DNA of 64,000 nucleotides, taken from contig NW_020954608.1 of the NCBI RefSeq assembly GCF_900497805.2, positions 11,862,589-11,926,588 of the forward strand, given 5' to 3'. Under the pieces are notes generated by a model that searched no databases, was not told the origin of the DNA, and saw only the letters and a program-made list of their open reading frames with translations. The position numbers and the translations under genes are program-made. This stretch comes from Vombatus ursinus. Its lineage: Eukaryota > Chordata > Mammalia > Diprotodontia > Vombatidae. Numbering within the stretch: the stretch's first letter is position 1; the number at the start of each line of letters is the position of its first letter. This document shows positions 1-12,284 of the stretch, in pieces.

Positions 1-250
1 CAGAGAAACTTTCCATTAATGGGGGAATGCCGAATTAAAGTACATGAGTTAATGGAATTCTAAAGAAAAAATGAATAGGAATTCACAGAAAAGATGGGAT
101 GATTTGCATGAACTGATGCAAAGTGAAGTAATAATAGCAGGAGAACAATACGTGAAGTGAACTGTAGTAATGCAGATAAAAAGGTAAATACAGATTTTAC
201 TGAGAACTGAAAAGGCCAGTGAAGGTTCTGGAGATGGGATAAATTAATAG
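1..250 (+). mobile_element. L1 3'-end fragment
   Basis: The order of segments resembles the 3' part of marsupial-type L1: an 'aatgggggaatg' element, then 'catgaactgatgcaaagtgaag', then 'gcaggagaacaatacgtg'. Heavily diverged and cut by the window edge. Confidence 0.55.
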
Positions 251-689
251 ACATTGCAGTCAGGGGGACTACTAAAGCAGAGTATTGTATACCATGTATC
301 AATTGGGTTTTTTTCCCTAGTTTTAAGGTGGGGAGGGGTGACTGTAGGAGGTTGAAAACACTTGAGGGGATGATTCTCTCATGCACTTGACCTACCTACT
401 CTTTAGGGGATCAGGAAAAAAGATTTTTTTTCTTTTTTTTGGCACTAAAGTTGTAGAATCATAACATATCACTTAACTTCTTTAGCAAAAAGAACAAATT
501 AGAGAATTGGAGAGTCATATTTGACTTGAAACTTTTAGATGCCACACTGTATAATTTGAAAAATGCTCCCTTGAACTCACAGCGTATTTTTTTTTTTAAA
601 AACTCATATAATGAAATGCCTCCATCCAGAAGATAGCTACTAAAGTGATTTTTCTTAATTTTCACAATTCAAATGCCATTGCCTATCTG

Positions 690-770
690 AAGCTTTTCCT
701 GATCCCCACCTGTGCACTTCTGTTATGCCTGGCACTTAGTAGGTACTTAATAAATCCTTAGTACTTAGTT
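690..770 (+). mobile_element. L2 3'-end fragment
   Basis: Contains 'gcctggcacttagtaggtac' followed by 'ttaataaat', the usual 3' terminus of L2 LINEs. Confidence 0.65.
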
Positions 771-984
771 TTCTGCAGGTGGATACCTACCCCTATTTAA
801 AGACTTGTTAAGTTCATCTATGAGGGAGGAGGGAATTATTTTCCCAAGCACTTAAAAGAATATATATCAAATTAATAAGCATCCTATTATGGACCAGAAG
901 AGCAATAGACTGATCCCTCATGTTTTTAATGATTTATTTCACTTTGCATGATCTCACCTGTACTATTACTGCATGCGTGTCCTT

Positions 985-1095
985 GGACAAACCACTTGCT
1001 CTCTGAACCTCAGTTTCCTGATTTATATAGTGAAAGGTTTGGACTACATATCCCTTAAATCTCTTCCAGCACTGACTTTTATGTGATCGCAATTC
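985..1095 (+). mobile_element. CORE-SINE (MIR-like) 3' part
   Basis: Shows 'ccttggacaaaccacttgct', 'cctcagtttcctgatttata' and 'ggtttggactacatatccct', the core-to-tail order of MIR-related CORE-SINEs whose tail reads roughly 'ttggactagatgacct'. Confidence 0.6.
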
Positions 1096-1396
1096 AAAAG
1101 AGAAAAAAAGTACTAATATAATTATTTTCAGTAGGTTGCTAGTAAAGCTAAATTTAACATTTGGACATGTAAAAGATTGCATTACTATGCCTAGTAGAAA
1201 AAAGCAATGGTACATATGTGTAGCAGTTGGACTTCAAAAAAGGTTGACATTTAGACTGGAAAGGGACCTTTTTGAGATCCTATAATCTGACTTCCTCAGG
1301 GAATGTTAAGTGCTACACAGAGTTCACTGGTAAAAATTTTAGACACATTTGAGCTACCCCATAGCTCTAACTGCTTCTGAAACATGGAGATAAGAA

Positions 1397-1555
1397 TTTT
1401 ATTTTATTTTTTTTGCTGAGGCAGTTGGGGATAAGTGACTTGCCCAGGATCACACAGCTAGTAAGTGTCAAGGGTTTGGTCTGAGGTCGGATTTGAACTC
1501 GGGTCCTCCTGACTTCAGGACCAGTGCTCTATCCACTGCGCCACCTAGCTGCCCT
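1397..1555 (-). mobile_element. Short tRNA-derived SINE
   Basis: A full-length minus-strand copy: T-rich start (the A tail), 'aagtgacttgcccaggatca', then the head 'cgccacctagctgccct'. A 15-bp direct repeat with two mismatches flanks it (1387-1401 and 1556-1570). It lies 28 bp from an oppositely oriented copy. Confidence 0.9.
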
Positions 1556-1583
1556 GAGATAATTATTTTAAAGAGTGAGTCCA

Positions 1584-1726
1584 GGGGCAGCCAGGTGTGG
1601 CACAGTGGAGCACCAACCCTGAAGTCAGGAGGACCCGAGTTCAAATGTGACCTCAGACCCCTTGACACTAGCTGTGTGACCCTGGGCAAGTCACTTAACT
1701 CCAATTGCCTTTTAAAAAAAAAAAAA
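1584..1726 (+). mobile_element. Short tRNA-derived SINE
   Basis: Plus-strand copy beginning 'ggggcagccaggtgtggcac', carrying the B-box-like 'gagttcaaat' and ending in an A tail. With the preceding copy it forms a near head-to-head inverted pair. Confidence 0.9.
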
Positions 1727-1959
1727 GTCCACATGGTTTTTTGGCTCTTCAATCTGGTTTAGCTACAACTACTACAGTAGTTGTACTACAACAACAGTTG
1801 TTACTACAACTGCGGAAGTGAATGAAAGATACATTGTTAGCCTTCACAAAAGTCACTCTGGTGCAGCCTTGTAAAATTTCCGTGTTTGATGTTACTTTTC
1901 ATTTCATTAATGGTGAAGGGCAAGGTTCTTCAAGAATAAATAGAAATTATGTATCTTAA

Positions 1960-2085
1960 GTTAGGATAATGACTTCCTTGTAATTTACAGACTCCTTGAG
2001 GTCAGGGAATACTTTTTTCCCTTTTGTATTTGCAACCACAGTGCTTTGCTTGGTCATAGTAGGCAATTAATAAATGTTCCTTGGT
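1960..2085 (+). mobile_element. L2 3'-end fragment
   Basis: 'agactccttgaggtcaggga' followed by 'agtaggcaattaataaatgt', the L2 3' UTR signature. Confidence 0.75.
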
Positions 2086-2097
2086 TTAAGTGAGCCC

Positions 2098-2965
2098 TTC
2101 ACCCTAGTTCAAGCTTTTATTACCTTTCATCTGGACTATTACAGTAGCCTCCCTATTTGGTCTCCCTGCTTCTAAAATTGGGCAGCTAGGTGGTACAATG
2201 GCCAGAGTACTGGGCCTGGAGTGGGGAAAACCAGTTAATTCAGTCACTTACTACTTTGGACAAGTCACTTTGCCCTCTGAGTTTGTTCAACTATAAAATG
2301 TGGATTATAACACCTACTTTGCTATGTGGTTGTGAGGATCAAGTGAAATAATATTTGTAGAGCATTTAACACAATGCCTAGCACATGTAGTTCTATATAA
2401 ATAATTATGTATTATTACTAAACTGTCTACCCACCAAAGTGATTTCCTAGTTTAAAAAAAACAACCCTCCAGTGGTTCCCCCTATGCTCAAATACAAACC
2501 TCTCTATTTAGCATTTAAAAACCCAACATAATCTAGCTCAAGCTTACTTTTCCAAACTTAATACACATTATTCCTCTCAGTCCAGGCAAATTAGCTTACT
2601 TGCTGTTCTTCATATATGGTATTCCACCTCCTTATTTCATTTATCTTCATAGCTTTTCACCATACCTGGCATACATTCATTGTACTCACCACAAGCTCTT
2701 GGAATCACCAAACTTCCTTAAAAGCTCAGCTCAAGTACCATCTCCTATATAAGACCTTTCCTGTTGACTTCTTCTCTCCCCTAAATGACTTTGATTTACT
2801 TTAAATGTACTTTTGTGTTTATGTATTTTCCTCTATGCAATATAAGGTCCTTTAGACCATGGATTTGGGGGCTGGGGGGCTAGGGAGTAGGTCTTAATTT
2901 TCCCACTGCTTAGCACAAAGTAGGCATTATACATGCTGAATTGTTTGGTTTTAATGGAACAAAGC
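2098..2965 (+). mobile_element. L2 LINE, interrupted by a SINE
   Basis: Runs from 'tggactattacagtagcctc' through 'ctccagtggttccccctatg', 'ctcagctcaagtaccatctc' and 'aagacctttcctg' to a 'taggcattatacatgctgaa' terminus. This is the usual order of the L2 ORF2 end and 3' UTR. A CORE-SINE splits it at about 2180-2415. Confidence 0.8.
2180..2415 (+). mobile_element. CORE-SINE nested in L2
   Basis: Head 'gggcagctaggtggtacaat', core 'ggacaagtcactttgccctc', tail 'gttgtgaggatcaagtgaaa' through 'agcatttaacacaatgccta'. It inserted after the L2 that surrounds it. Confidence 0.75.
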
Positions 2966-3509
2966 CAAGAAGCCCAGAGAATTCATTGGTCAGTGTCACA
3001 GCATAGCAATATACTGGCAGAGCCCACCATTTGAGGCCCAGCCCAGTGAGTTTTCCCTTTTATACCATGGTACTTACTTTATATTGGGGGGGGGGGTCCT
3101 TATTCTCCCTGCCCCTCCCATTTTTAGTTTTGTATCACAAAGTGGAATCAGCTGATATGGTTTTTGAGCTAACATTTAACCCACAAATCAGGTGCTTCAT
3201 TTACATTTTATGTTAATTGTCATGGTGGTTAAAATAATTGTTTGATGTCAGCCAACATAGAGAAATCCACATAATTTTCATTTCACCCATTAAGTAGATG
3301 TGATGTTGAAAATTAAGCAGTCTATCAAAGACTGATATATTGAGGGTTGAAGTTTATATCTGATCAACAGTGCCATTCCTGATTGATCCAAAAAAATAGC
3401 AAACTAAGTGACTGTGAAAGAAAACATATCCCATTTACTCAGAAGAGAAATGCTGTGTAAAACGTTTTCATTTCATCCACTGTACACAAAAATATTTTAA
3501 TCAATGTTG

Positions 3510-3850
3510 ATTAGACAATAGAAAGATAGGCACACTTGTACACTGTTGGTGGAATAGTGAATTAGTTCAAATTCTGAGTGTCATTTTGTAGCAATGTGAG
3601 AAAAGTGATTAAACTTTTCATATTCCCTGACTCATTATTTCTTACTAGTGGACATCTGTTCCAAAAAGGTCAAAAACAGAAGCAAATGTCTAACATATAC
3701 CAAAATATTCATAGCAGCATACACTGATGGCAAAGAGCTGAAAACAAAGTGGATGTATAATGAAACAACTCACTGAAGAGAAGTAGGGGTATGGCAAAAT
3801 GTATATACATTGTTGGCTATATTTACTGTAATTTGTTGAAATGGAGCGTT
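3510..3850 (+). mobile_element. L1 3' fragment
   Basis: 'acactgttggtggaatagtg', 'ccaaaatattcatagcagca' and 'gatggcaaagagctgaaaac' match in order the end of marsupial-type L1 ORF2 and 3' UTR. Strongly diverged. Confidence 0.65.
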
Positions 3851-5027
3851 CTATTTGGGATGCCTTGGATGCAGGAGTATTTCCAGTCACGGCTGATGTA
3901 AAAACAAAAGACATCAATAAACTTTTTTTAAGTGTGTTAAATTATGTGGTATGTCAACAGTTGATATGTTCCAGGGCCTGCTCAATTAGCTATGTGGCCC
4001 TTTTAACCCAGAAGGCAAAATAAAGTTCATTAGCAATTGAGTTATTTGGGAAAGCTGTCCCTTTATGGAAAAGGCGTGGTCTCGAATAATTTTAAAGTTT
4101 CATTATGTTAATGATTTGTACACTTGTGTTACATTTTCCTTATTTTTGAAAGAGATTATTGCCAATCGACTGTAGGGTTGTAACAATTTATAATCACTTC
4201 AGACAACAGTTCAGTTCTAGCTATACTTAAACCCTCTTCAAAAAGCCTCTTTGCCTCTGAAGTGTGTTGATGACACTGGGTTCTCAAAGGCTGTGCCTGC
4301 AGAGCTCAAGCTCCAACAGGTCCTGCCAAACCAGAAAGGTTTCACTTAGGGCCTATTGGATGTCTGTTGTTAGGGAACCAGACTAGCGAAATTTACATAG
4401 AATCCTCACTCAGTTGGTGATGAATTTATGCCCCAGGAGTTAGTAAGAAATAGTGGGATCTGTTTCAGTGAAATAAATTTTACTGTGTAGAGCCAAGGCT
4501 AACACAGATAAACTTGAAAAATCACTGTCAGAAGAATCAAAACAAAAAATAAATGATCTAGGCACATCTACATGTGTATATGACATGACATTTCTTTACA
4601 GATTTGAAATGGAGGAGCTGGTTTTTTTCCTATCAGCACAGCATAAACAAGGAAACTAGATTTATCATTGTTTTCTTCCCTTGTCGTATATTTGAAGATT
4701 AAAAAAAAAAAAAGCTATTCCTAAGGCTCTTGAAATGGGTAAGGGAATTTGATACAATACCACAGACAACTATAAGGATACTATAGAACCTTTTCACTAT
4801 GTGAAAGGCTGAGTCCTAAAATCTTTCCCTTAGAATTAATCTGAAAAGATATTTATCAGTTCTGTCTACAACCAGATTGGCTTGCCTATGCCAGGAGACT
4901 GACTAGAGCAAGCCTTTTGCCGTTTCCTGCATGAAGAGTGTATTGCCATATCTAGGACCCTTGAAAGTTCAATGAGACAATAACTTTTTAAAGAAAATTC
5001 CATGATGGGAGTGTTTAACATTACATT
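3851..5027. other. Unassigned DNA
   Basis: No repeat family or coding pattern recognised. AT-rich, with a short A tract near 4700. Very old unrecognised repeats cannot be excluded. Confidence 0.4.
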
Positions 5028-5176
5028 AATTGTGGCAGCTAGGTGGCACAGTGGCTAGAGCACTAGCCCTGAAATGAGGAGGACCTGAGCTCAACTGTGG
5101 CCTCAGACACATATCACTCACTAGCTGTGTGACCCTGGGCAAGTCACTTAACCCCAGTTGCCTCAAAAACAAAAAC
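5028..5176 (+). mobile_element. Short tRNA-derived SINE
   Basis: Head 'ggcagctaggtggcacagtg', 'tgtgaccctgggcaagtcac', then an A-rich tail. A perfect 9-bp direct repeat CATTACATT flanks it (5019-5027 and 5177-5185). Confidence 0.95.
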
Positions 5177-6030
5177 CATTACATTCTTGGAGAAAGTAAT
5201 TCTGTTTCCAGTTGTGCAGGGAACAGCATGAAAAGTTTAGACTATCCATACTCCTGAGTTCTTGATACCCTCTCCAGCATTAGGTTGAGGCTATTTTATT
5301 GTTTTGTGTTGTCTCAATAAGGCATAAATAAGGGGAAAGAAAGGAAATGAACATACAAGCCTGTTTTGATGTTCATAATTAAGATTGGGCTAGGGAGGGG
5401 GTTTTAGAATTGTTTTTAGGTTATTAGGTTAGGATAAGTTTTAGGTTATTCAGACCTTCTTAATGTATATGTATTGGTTATCATACCTTGGCTTAGCACA
5501 AGAATTATGCATGAACTGGCCCTTTGCTGATCACTGCTACGAATGATGGTGGCTCCACTAGGAAGTTATGACGGGCTGTAAGGAATAGAACAAACCTCCC
5601 TGACACAGGGTGGTTGGAGTGAGGCTGGATGAGACTTCTTTCTCTGAGTGGAGTAACAGTTTAATTAGGCACATTGTTCTTAAGGTGAAGAAAGTTTCCT
5701 TCTCTCTTGTGCTTCAGGCTTTTCCCCTGAGAAGTTGGACTTGGTAGTTAAGTGTGCTATACAAGTTCTGGGTCCTCAGTCAGGACCATAAAGACACTTG
5801 CAGTCAGTTTCAGTTGCAAAAAAGTAAAGCAATTTAAAACTGGTTCAGTAAATTTGAGCTACTTTTATTTAGAATTCAGGATTGCCACCAGGCCTGTTCA
5901 GATCACTGAACAACATAAAAGTATTTAATGACAAGCTACAGATACGATCTTTTTTTTTTTAAAAGTTTGAAGGAATGACAATACAAAGGATGTAGCACAC
6001 ATGGGGGAAACTTACAAAGTGGTGCTGGGT
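5177..6030. other. Unassigned DNA
   Basis: Nothing recognised apart from the short poly-T near 5949. Around 5500-5800 the GC content is slightly higher, without a convincing ORF. Confidence 0.4.
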
Positions 6031-6034
6031 AAAG

Positions 6035-6110
6035 AAAACAAAACCAGGAGAACTATACCAGTGACTCAGAGTATAAAAACAATTCTAAAAGACAACAAAA
6101 CACATACAAG
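6035..6110 (+). mobile_element. Possible L1 3' fragment
   Basis: 'gtgctgggtaaagaaaacaa' then 'accaggagaactataccagt' resembles the L1 3' UTR phrase 'gagcagaaccaggagaacat'. Short and diverged. Confidence 0.35.
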
Positions 6111-6760
6111 GGCATGTGTTGGCACACTTCCTTTCTGTTAACAGTTGGTAAATGACAAAATCAGAAATAAGTAATATCAGATGAAATCACTTTATTAGGT
6201 GTTTTGTGGGGACTACTTTTAGGGTGGGAGAGTGGATGTTTGTTGGGAAGTGTCTGCACTGTCAAGACATTTTTAAAATTGCCTGGTTGTTACCAGAATG
6301 GTCCTTCTGGCCATGTTCCTATTTCACCGAAAGGAAACCTTTAAAAATTCCATAGAGTTTGGATAGTACCCTTTTTCTAGAGAACATCTGCCTCCCATAG
6401 AGACTTTCTTTGATCTAATTATCTAAAACCTATAGGCTGCCAGAAGAAGCTGGTTTCAATTAGAGAAACAATTCTAAGCAAGTCTGCACAGTAGTAATGA
6501 TTATTTTGTTTTTGCACATGTATAAAAGTTATTGTACATGTGTAAATAACCATTGAAAAAGTTTTCACTTAGGTAGACTTTAGTTTTAATACAATTGCAG
6601 AATTTGTTCTTGGATGGGAACAGAGTGGGTATTTTATTAATTGTTCCATTAAATATGCCTTTGGATCAGCTATCAGGCCCTTCACTGAAGAGATCAGTCT
6701 GTCTGGAGCTCAGGATGATATGTTTAGTGACATCAGAACACTCCCATATCTAATAAGAAA
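6111..6760. other. Unassigned DNA
   Basis: AT-rich sequence with no recognised repeat or coding signal. Confidence 0.4.
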
Positions 6761-6764
6761 TGAT

Positions 6765-6885
6765 TATGGATTTAAGGTTGAAAGGAACCTTCCTCTGTTT
6801 TACAGATGAAGAAACTAAGCCTCAAGTAGAGTGACTTGTTCAAGGTCAAACAGACGGAATGGCAGAACTGAGAAACTCCTTAGTG
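6765..6885 (-). mobile_element. MIR-like SINE fragment
   Basis: 'ttttacagatgaagaaacta' then 'agagtgacttgttcaaggtc', the reverse-strand MIR core. Confidence 0.7.
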
Positions 6886-7240
6886 AGGGATATTTTTCTT
6901 TGCCTAAACCCAAATCTAAGAAACCCGCTTCATACCTGTTTTTCTCTTGAGGCTAAAAATTCAAATTGAATGCCTGGTTCCTATAAATATGATCTAGGAC
7001 TAAGATGTAGGGATAGAGCTAAGTAGACGTTTTAGAGCAAAATTCTCCAGAACCTGAGTTCATGTGGGGTTTTCCACTTCCTCTACTGCCAAATCCTGTG
7101 TTACTTTGGCCTCCTCCTTGTATTCAAACTACTTCACTGAGCAAAGAAACAGCTATTTCCAGAGCTGTCTAATCTTGGTAGTGATCCCTTTTCAAAGTCT
7201 GCAAGTTTTATAGAATCAAAGATAGAAAACTGGAATGGAC

Positions 7241-7262
7241 TTTTTTTTTTTTTTTTTTTTTT
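7241..7262. repeat. Poly-T tract
   Basis: An uninterrupted run of 22 T. No SINE or LINE body adjoins it on either side. Confidence 0.85.
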
Positions 7263-7369
7263 GGATTTTTCCATGGCACATCCATGGTAACTAGGATGTC
7301 AGTTTCAAACCATTCTGATGTATAGAAAAAGCATTAGTATTCCCAAAGTTTCTGTCCTAGGCCCTTTTC

Positions 7370-7960
7370 TCTACATGCTCTACTTTTGGTGATCTCATCT
7401 CTTCCCTATTTACAATCCTCTACACCTGTGTTCCTAAGTCTGTACATTGCTGAACTTTTTTTTTTTTTTAAAGCTCAAGTTCATATTTCCTACTAACTGT
7501 TGGATATCACTTAAATATCTCCCTGGTACCTTAAACTCAACATATCCAAAACAGACTGCAGTCTTATTATCCGCTTAACTTTTCCTGCCAATTTTCTTTT
7601 TGTATTGATGACACCTTTCAAGTCAAACCAATCTTAAAAGTTGACTGACTCTACCTCTTCCTCAGACCTAGTTATTTTCTAAATCCTGAAAAAACTCAAA
7701 AATTCTCACATCCTTCTGTCTAACGTTGCCACCATTCAAATTCAGGCCTCATGACCGCCCACCTACACAATTGTGGTTACCTGAATTGGTTTTTTTTGTT
7801 TTGTTTCCAATTCATCAACATTGCTGCCAAAATAATCTTCCTACTGCATTGGATTGACTCACATTCCTCCTCTAAAACCTTGATTGCTTATTATTGCTTA
7901 TAAAGTAAATAGATTTTAGTTTTTAATAAGGTTTTTAGATCGGCCTCACAAAGCTGTGTT
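7370..7960 (+). mobile_element. L2 LINE fragment
   Basis: 'ttaaactcaacatatccaaa' followed by 'cagactgcagtcttattatc', then 'cattgctgccaaaataatct'. These match successive parts of the L2 ORF2 C-terminal region. Diverged, with simple-sequence insertions near 7450 and 7790. Confidence 0.65.
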
Positions 7961-7999
7961 GAAGAGGGACTTGGGCATGGATGGGTATAAAGCAGGTGA

Positions 8000-9420
8000 C
8001 CTCCTGGGTAGTAGCACTTAACAATTTGCTTATTGATTGGATTGGTTGTTGAGTTTCTTAATAAATATTTGTCAAATCATGTTGTGTGGCTGGCTTTCTT
8101 ATATCGCAACCTCAAGAACTGATGGAAAAAACTGCCCAGATTTGTGCAAGAGGAACATAGAGCAATATATACAAAATCCATATCCTATTCAGACTATATT
8201 AAAGGCAAACCTTCTTTCTTATTCCTCAACATTTGTTTTTTTGTCCTTCACTCTTTTTCTTTTTTTTTTTTAAACAAATCCAGAGTCCCTTCTATCAAGC
8301 TGCCTTTTACTCAGGGGTTGGAAGATATGCCATTTGTAACAGACTAAAACTAGCAATTCGCTTGTTTGCTGAAGTGTTACTTCTGAGTTGGCAATCACTA
8401 GGCCTGGAGGAGCTGTGTAGGGCGTTGACTGAAGCAGCTTCCTGTGTCGTGAAGAGGGACTAGGCTTAGTGCATGGGAGAGGCAAATAGGGAGAGCTGGG
8501 GGAGGGGCATATTAGGAACCCCAAGGGAAAGGCAAGCGAAGCCTTGGTTCACTAACCTGCAGACAAAGGCACTATGTACCCCCTCTTACATTTTAAATTC
8601 TGCTTGGCAGGATTGCTGCCCCCTCTTAGTATCTTCTGACTGAAATGGCCAGCAAAAGCAGGAAGCAAAGTGGTCATTAGGAGAACAGTGTTTATAAGAG
8701 AGCCGTGGTTTCCCTCCCCTCCTCTCTCCCCCTTAAACACAGAAGCAGGAAGCTCCAAGGACTAGACTTCGCCAACAATAAACTAATCCCGCCTGGTCCC
8801 TGAGGTCAGAGTGGGTGAGGAAGGGAGGAGACTGGTCTCCCTAGAGGGAAAGTAGACCCTGAGATAAAGAAATACCTCAGCTGTCCTCACAGTTTGGCTT
8901 ATGACTGGCTAGAGTCTGGCAGGATTGCTAAAGGAGTGTCTGGGGTGAGTGAGTCATCTGAAGCTGTAAAGGAGAGGAACCCTCTAAAACAGGATTACAC
9001 CACTGTTTGCCTTCCATCCCTGAAAAGGAATGGCCCGGTCAGTGTTCCTGAGACGGCAGAGAAAGAAAAATAGCTTTATTCAATTCTTCCATCCAGATCT
9101 TAAACATTTCCCAGAGATCCAGATTTTCACTATTCAGTAGAGTTTTTCAGTATTCAGTTTCTTTTCCCTTCCTCCCATTCTCACTCGGTCACAGAAGCAA
9201 GATTGTATTTCTTCCAACACTCCTACTGATGGGGGTCATTTAAGAGTCAATACTTCCATTGGAACCACCTTCAGGAAATGCCTGTAAGGTGGCCAGTGTG
9301 ACCGTTATTCTAGAGGTAGTAACAATAAAGTGCCTTATTTTTTTTTAAAGATAGAAATCCAAATTTCAGACGCTAAAGGATTACCTCAATGTACAACTCA
9401 CTTTAATGTGCTCTGTGAAA
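8000..9420. other. Unassigned, repeat-poor segment
   Basis: From about 8400 to 9060 the sequence is richer in GC than its surroundings and shows no known repeat. Frames are short and I see no splice-bounded ORF. It could hold an old LTR-like repeat or regulatory DNA; the sequence does not decide. Confidence 0.35.
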
Positions 9421-9424
9421 GATT

Positions 9425-9625
9425 GAAATATGGTGTAGTATAGTGAAAGAGCCCTGAATTTCAGAGCTATCCTAGATTCAAAAAAGATCCTCCTATCTTA
9501 CCACCTGTGTGATTCCCAGTAAGTCATTTAACTTCTCAGGGCCTCATTTTTCTCACTTGTAAAATGAGAGGGTTGGATGAGATGATTTTAAGGTCCCTTT
9601 TAAATTTAAGCTCTAGGTATGTACT
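9425..9625 (+). mobile_element. CORE-SINE
   Basis: 'agtaagtcatttaacttctc', 'gggcctcatttttctcactt', 'aaaatgagagggttggatga' and 'aggtcccttttaaatttaag' give the core and tail of the tail-bearing CORE-SINE type. Confidence 0.75.
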
Positions 9626-10064
9626 ACATATAATAGGTACCACATTTTTTATGTGGCCTTTTCCTCAGGAAGTTTACAGTCTTCAGGACCCATTATATTT
9701 TGGGGACATAGGAATTGAGCCATAACAATCTTCCAGCTTTTGCCTCAGAGATGTGAAGATGGCATTCTAATGCATATTCCAGAGGCTGCCTAATCTCTAC
9801 TTTTACTTATGTTTTTCAAAGCGCTAATTCTAGAAGAGGACATGCTTTGGTTCACAATGCTGTCTTGTCATACTCATTGTCCCTGAGGAAGAGATAGGGA
9901 CGTGGTGTGTAAGATAACTTCTAAAGCCACTGGGTCACTTAGAGAAAGCAGAAAAAGAAAACACTAATCATTCCAACAATGAGTCCAGACCCTTAATTGA
10001 CTCCATTGTTGTAGATTGGTCAATAGCATCATCAGAAATGCTTGTTGAAGCCTTGATTTCTGAG

Positions 10065-10175
10065 AGGCTGTGTAGCATATTGGCAGGAATGTCACCTGCC
10101 TTAGGGTCAAAAAGATGTGGATTCAAGGTCAACCTCTAATACTGAGTGACCATGAGTTAGTCACTTAACTTATTA
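10065..10175 (+). mobile_element. CORE-SINE 5' fragment
   Basis: 'gtggattcaaggtcaacctc' (B-box region) then 'ccatgagttagtcacttaac'. The tail is missing. Confidence 0.55.
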
Positions 10176-10674
10176 GAAAGCCAGCAACTCTCCAAAACCA
10201 AATCATAAGTTACTGATTATGAAGCAGTGGTAGGAATTTCTACACTGATGAAAACACAGGTCTAGACCAAAGTAAGGGAAAAGGGTTTCTGAAAAAGTAG
10301 TTTGAATTTTTTTAAGAGTGGGGAAAGGAGAAGGAAGTTACTTTGTTTTTCAGCTGAATTAGCAACATGTATACTCTCTGCTGAAGTCACATTAGCTGTT
10401 TCATGGAAAATTTACATAAAAATGTGGACAAGAATTGCACGCAACTTCTGTGGATGGAGTATTCACATTGATGGAAAACTTGGTACTGCAACAATGCCGG
10501 GCTGTGCTGGCCTGTGGGTGTTGTTTTTTTTCCCCCCTTTGATAATTCATTAGGGGGATTAGACAGAACTAAATTAATAAAAGTGGCAGTAAACCCATAG
10601 AGAAAGAACAAATCCCTGAGCTTATGCCTCATAACCTGATTCCCCAGGTCCTGGGCACATGGGAAGTCAAGGTA

Positions 10675-10865
10675 ATAACGATTGCTAGCATTTCTATTAT
10701 CACTTTAAGGTTTGCACAATGTATGTTGTCTCATTTTATTCTCAAAACAACCCTGTTAGGTTATCTTCTCAGATGAGGAAATAGGATAAGACGTTAAGTG
10801 ACTTGCCCAGGGTCACACAGCTACTGGATGTCAGACAGAATTTGAACTTAATTCTTCCTGAGGAG
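10675..10865 (-). mobile_element. MIR-like SINE
   Basis: 'caaccctgttaggttatctt', 'cagatgaggaaataggataa' and 'aagtgacttgcccagggtca' in minus-strand MIR order. Confidence 0.75.
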
Positions 10866-10869
10866 TAAT

Positions 10870-11890
10870 ACAAATAACTTTTTCAAGTTGAGCTTGTAGA
10901 GCTGGAACCTATGTCATTTTCCTATAGTCTAGGAAAAGGGGGAAAGGGATGTTAAGAAATGCCACCCTTGACATGGAATCTAGGGCAGGAAGGACCTTTT
11001 TTGTGTTTATTGTGGTTGACCATTAAAACCGTTTGAGCAGAGTATTTTTGAGTTTATTCAGCTTAAAAGGCCAAACCCCTTGACCTTATGAAAGGTATCA
11101 TGAACCACCCTTTGAATAAGAATAAGAAAAATAGAAACAAACATGCCCACCAATTGTTTGAATTTTAATTTCATGAAAATCATTGGGAAGATAGATGGTA
11201 TCTCAGTCATTACAAAGTATATTACACTGGTATTGGAAGACCTATTTTTATCTCAATACAGTTAAAAATTATATAGTATACAATGAACCGAAGAACATGT
11301 TTTCATAGTCAAAACCTGGCATTTAGCGCCCTCTAGTGTAATTCTTTTAAATAATGAACCGTTGAGTATTTTACAAACCCTAAAAAGCAGTATGTAACTG
11401 AAAGATGATAATGATGAATATTGAGTACTCAATTATATGCACATGAATAATAACATTTTTACCTTTCTCCGCTTCCTCTCCTGCCTCCTCCAGGTAGTGC
11501 TAGGACTTGGGGGAAATGACATAATCCCTGCTTCATGGATCTAACAGTTTGGTAAGGGAAAATGTAACTATATAGATCTTTAAATTTTGCAAAATACTTC
11601 CTTCATATGACCTTGAGCTTTAAAGATCATCTTGCCCAATCCATTCATTTGCATAGTTGAAAGGTCTTCTTGTCTATTCCTAGAGGTCAGAAACACTGGC
11701 TTACGGTGGCAGTTAAATGCATTATGAAACCACAATTAAAACAATAGCCTATCTGACCCACCATTTTATACACAAAATAACCAAACACTTGGCCTTTGAA
11801 GAAATGAGCAAGCAGTTTTATTGCTTATGCATCCTTTCTTTATAAAATCCTTTATTTACTAATTGAGTTAGCTATGACAGGCTATCACAG
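10870..11890. other. Unassigned DNA
   Basis: No recognised repeat. Contains the CTCF-like motif at 11326-11338. Confidence 0.4.
11326..11338 (-). promoter_or_regulatory. CTCF-like binding motif
   Basis: GCGCCCTCTAGTG is the reverse complement of CACTAGAGGGCGC and agrees closely with the vertebrate CTCF core (CCACYAGRGGGCGC) apart from the first C. Motif match only; occupancy is not shown. Confidence 0.45.
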
Positions 11891-11894
11891 ATGG

Positions 11895-12010
11895 TAAAAA
11901 TAATGCTTCCCAGATAGATCATAAACTCCTTGAGGGCAAAAACTAAGCCTTATCTTTACATCCCTTGCAGTGTCCAGTAATGCCTTGTATTATAGGTGTT
12001 CAAAAATAAC
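11895..12010 (+). mobile_element. L2 3'-end fragment
   Basis: 'taaactccttgagggcaaaa' followed by 'cagtgtccagtaatgccttg', an L2 3' UTR pattern. Confidence 0.65.
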
Positions 12011-12284
12011 TTGGCTTTATATGATCTAAATACTACCATATATTTGAATGGCCAAGTTCAGAAGAGAACTTTAAAAAACCAGCACAGTAAGAAACATATT
12101 AATGGTATAATAGTTATAAAACATGTTACTATAGTTTCTAGAGAATGTTCCAGTTAGGTCCAAGTTAAAAGGATTTACAGGATATGTTTTTTTATTCATT
12201 TGACAACTGAATCGTCATTCCTATTTCTACTTCAGTGTGTATGGATATGCCCCAGGATTCTAGACATCTAGGTCCAGATTTACT

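Noticed and set aside
1468-1762. Overlapping frames on both strands containing GGPxFK-like words
   Set aside because: These are translations of the inverted SINE pair; the same words recur at every SINE copy.
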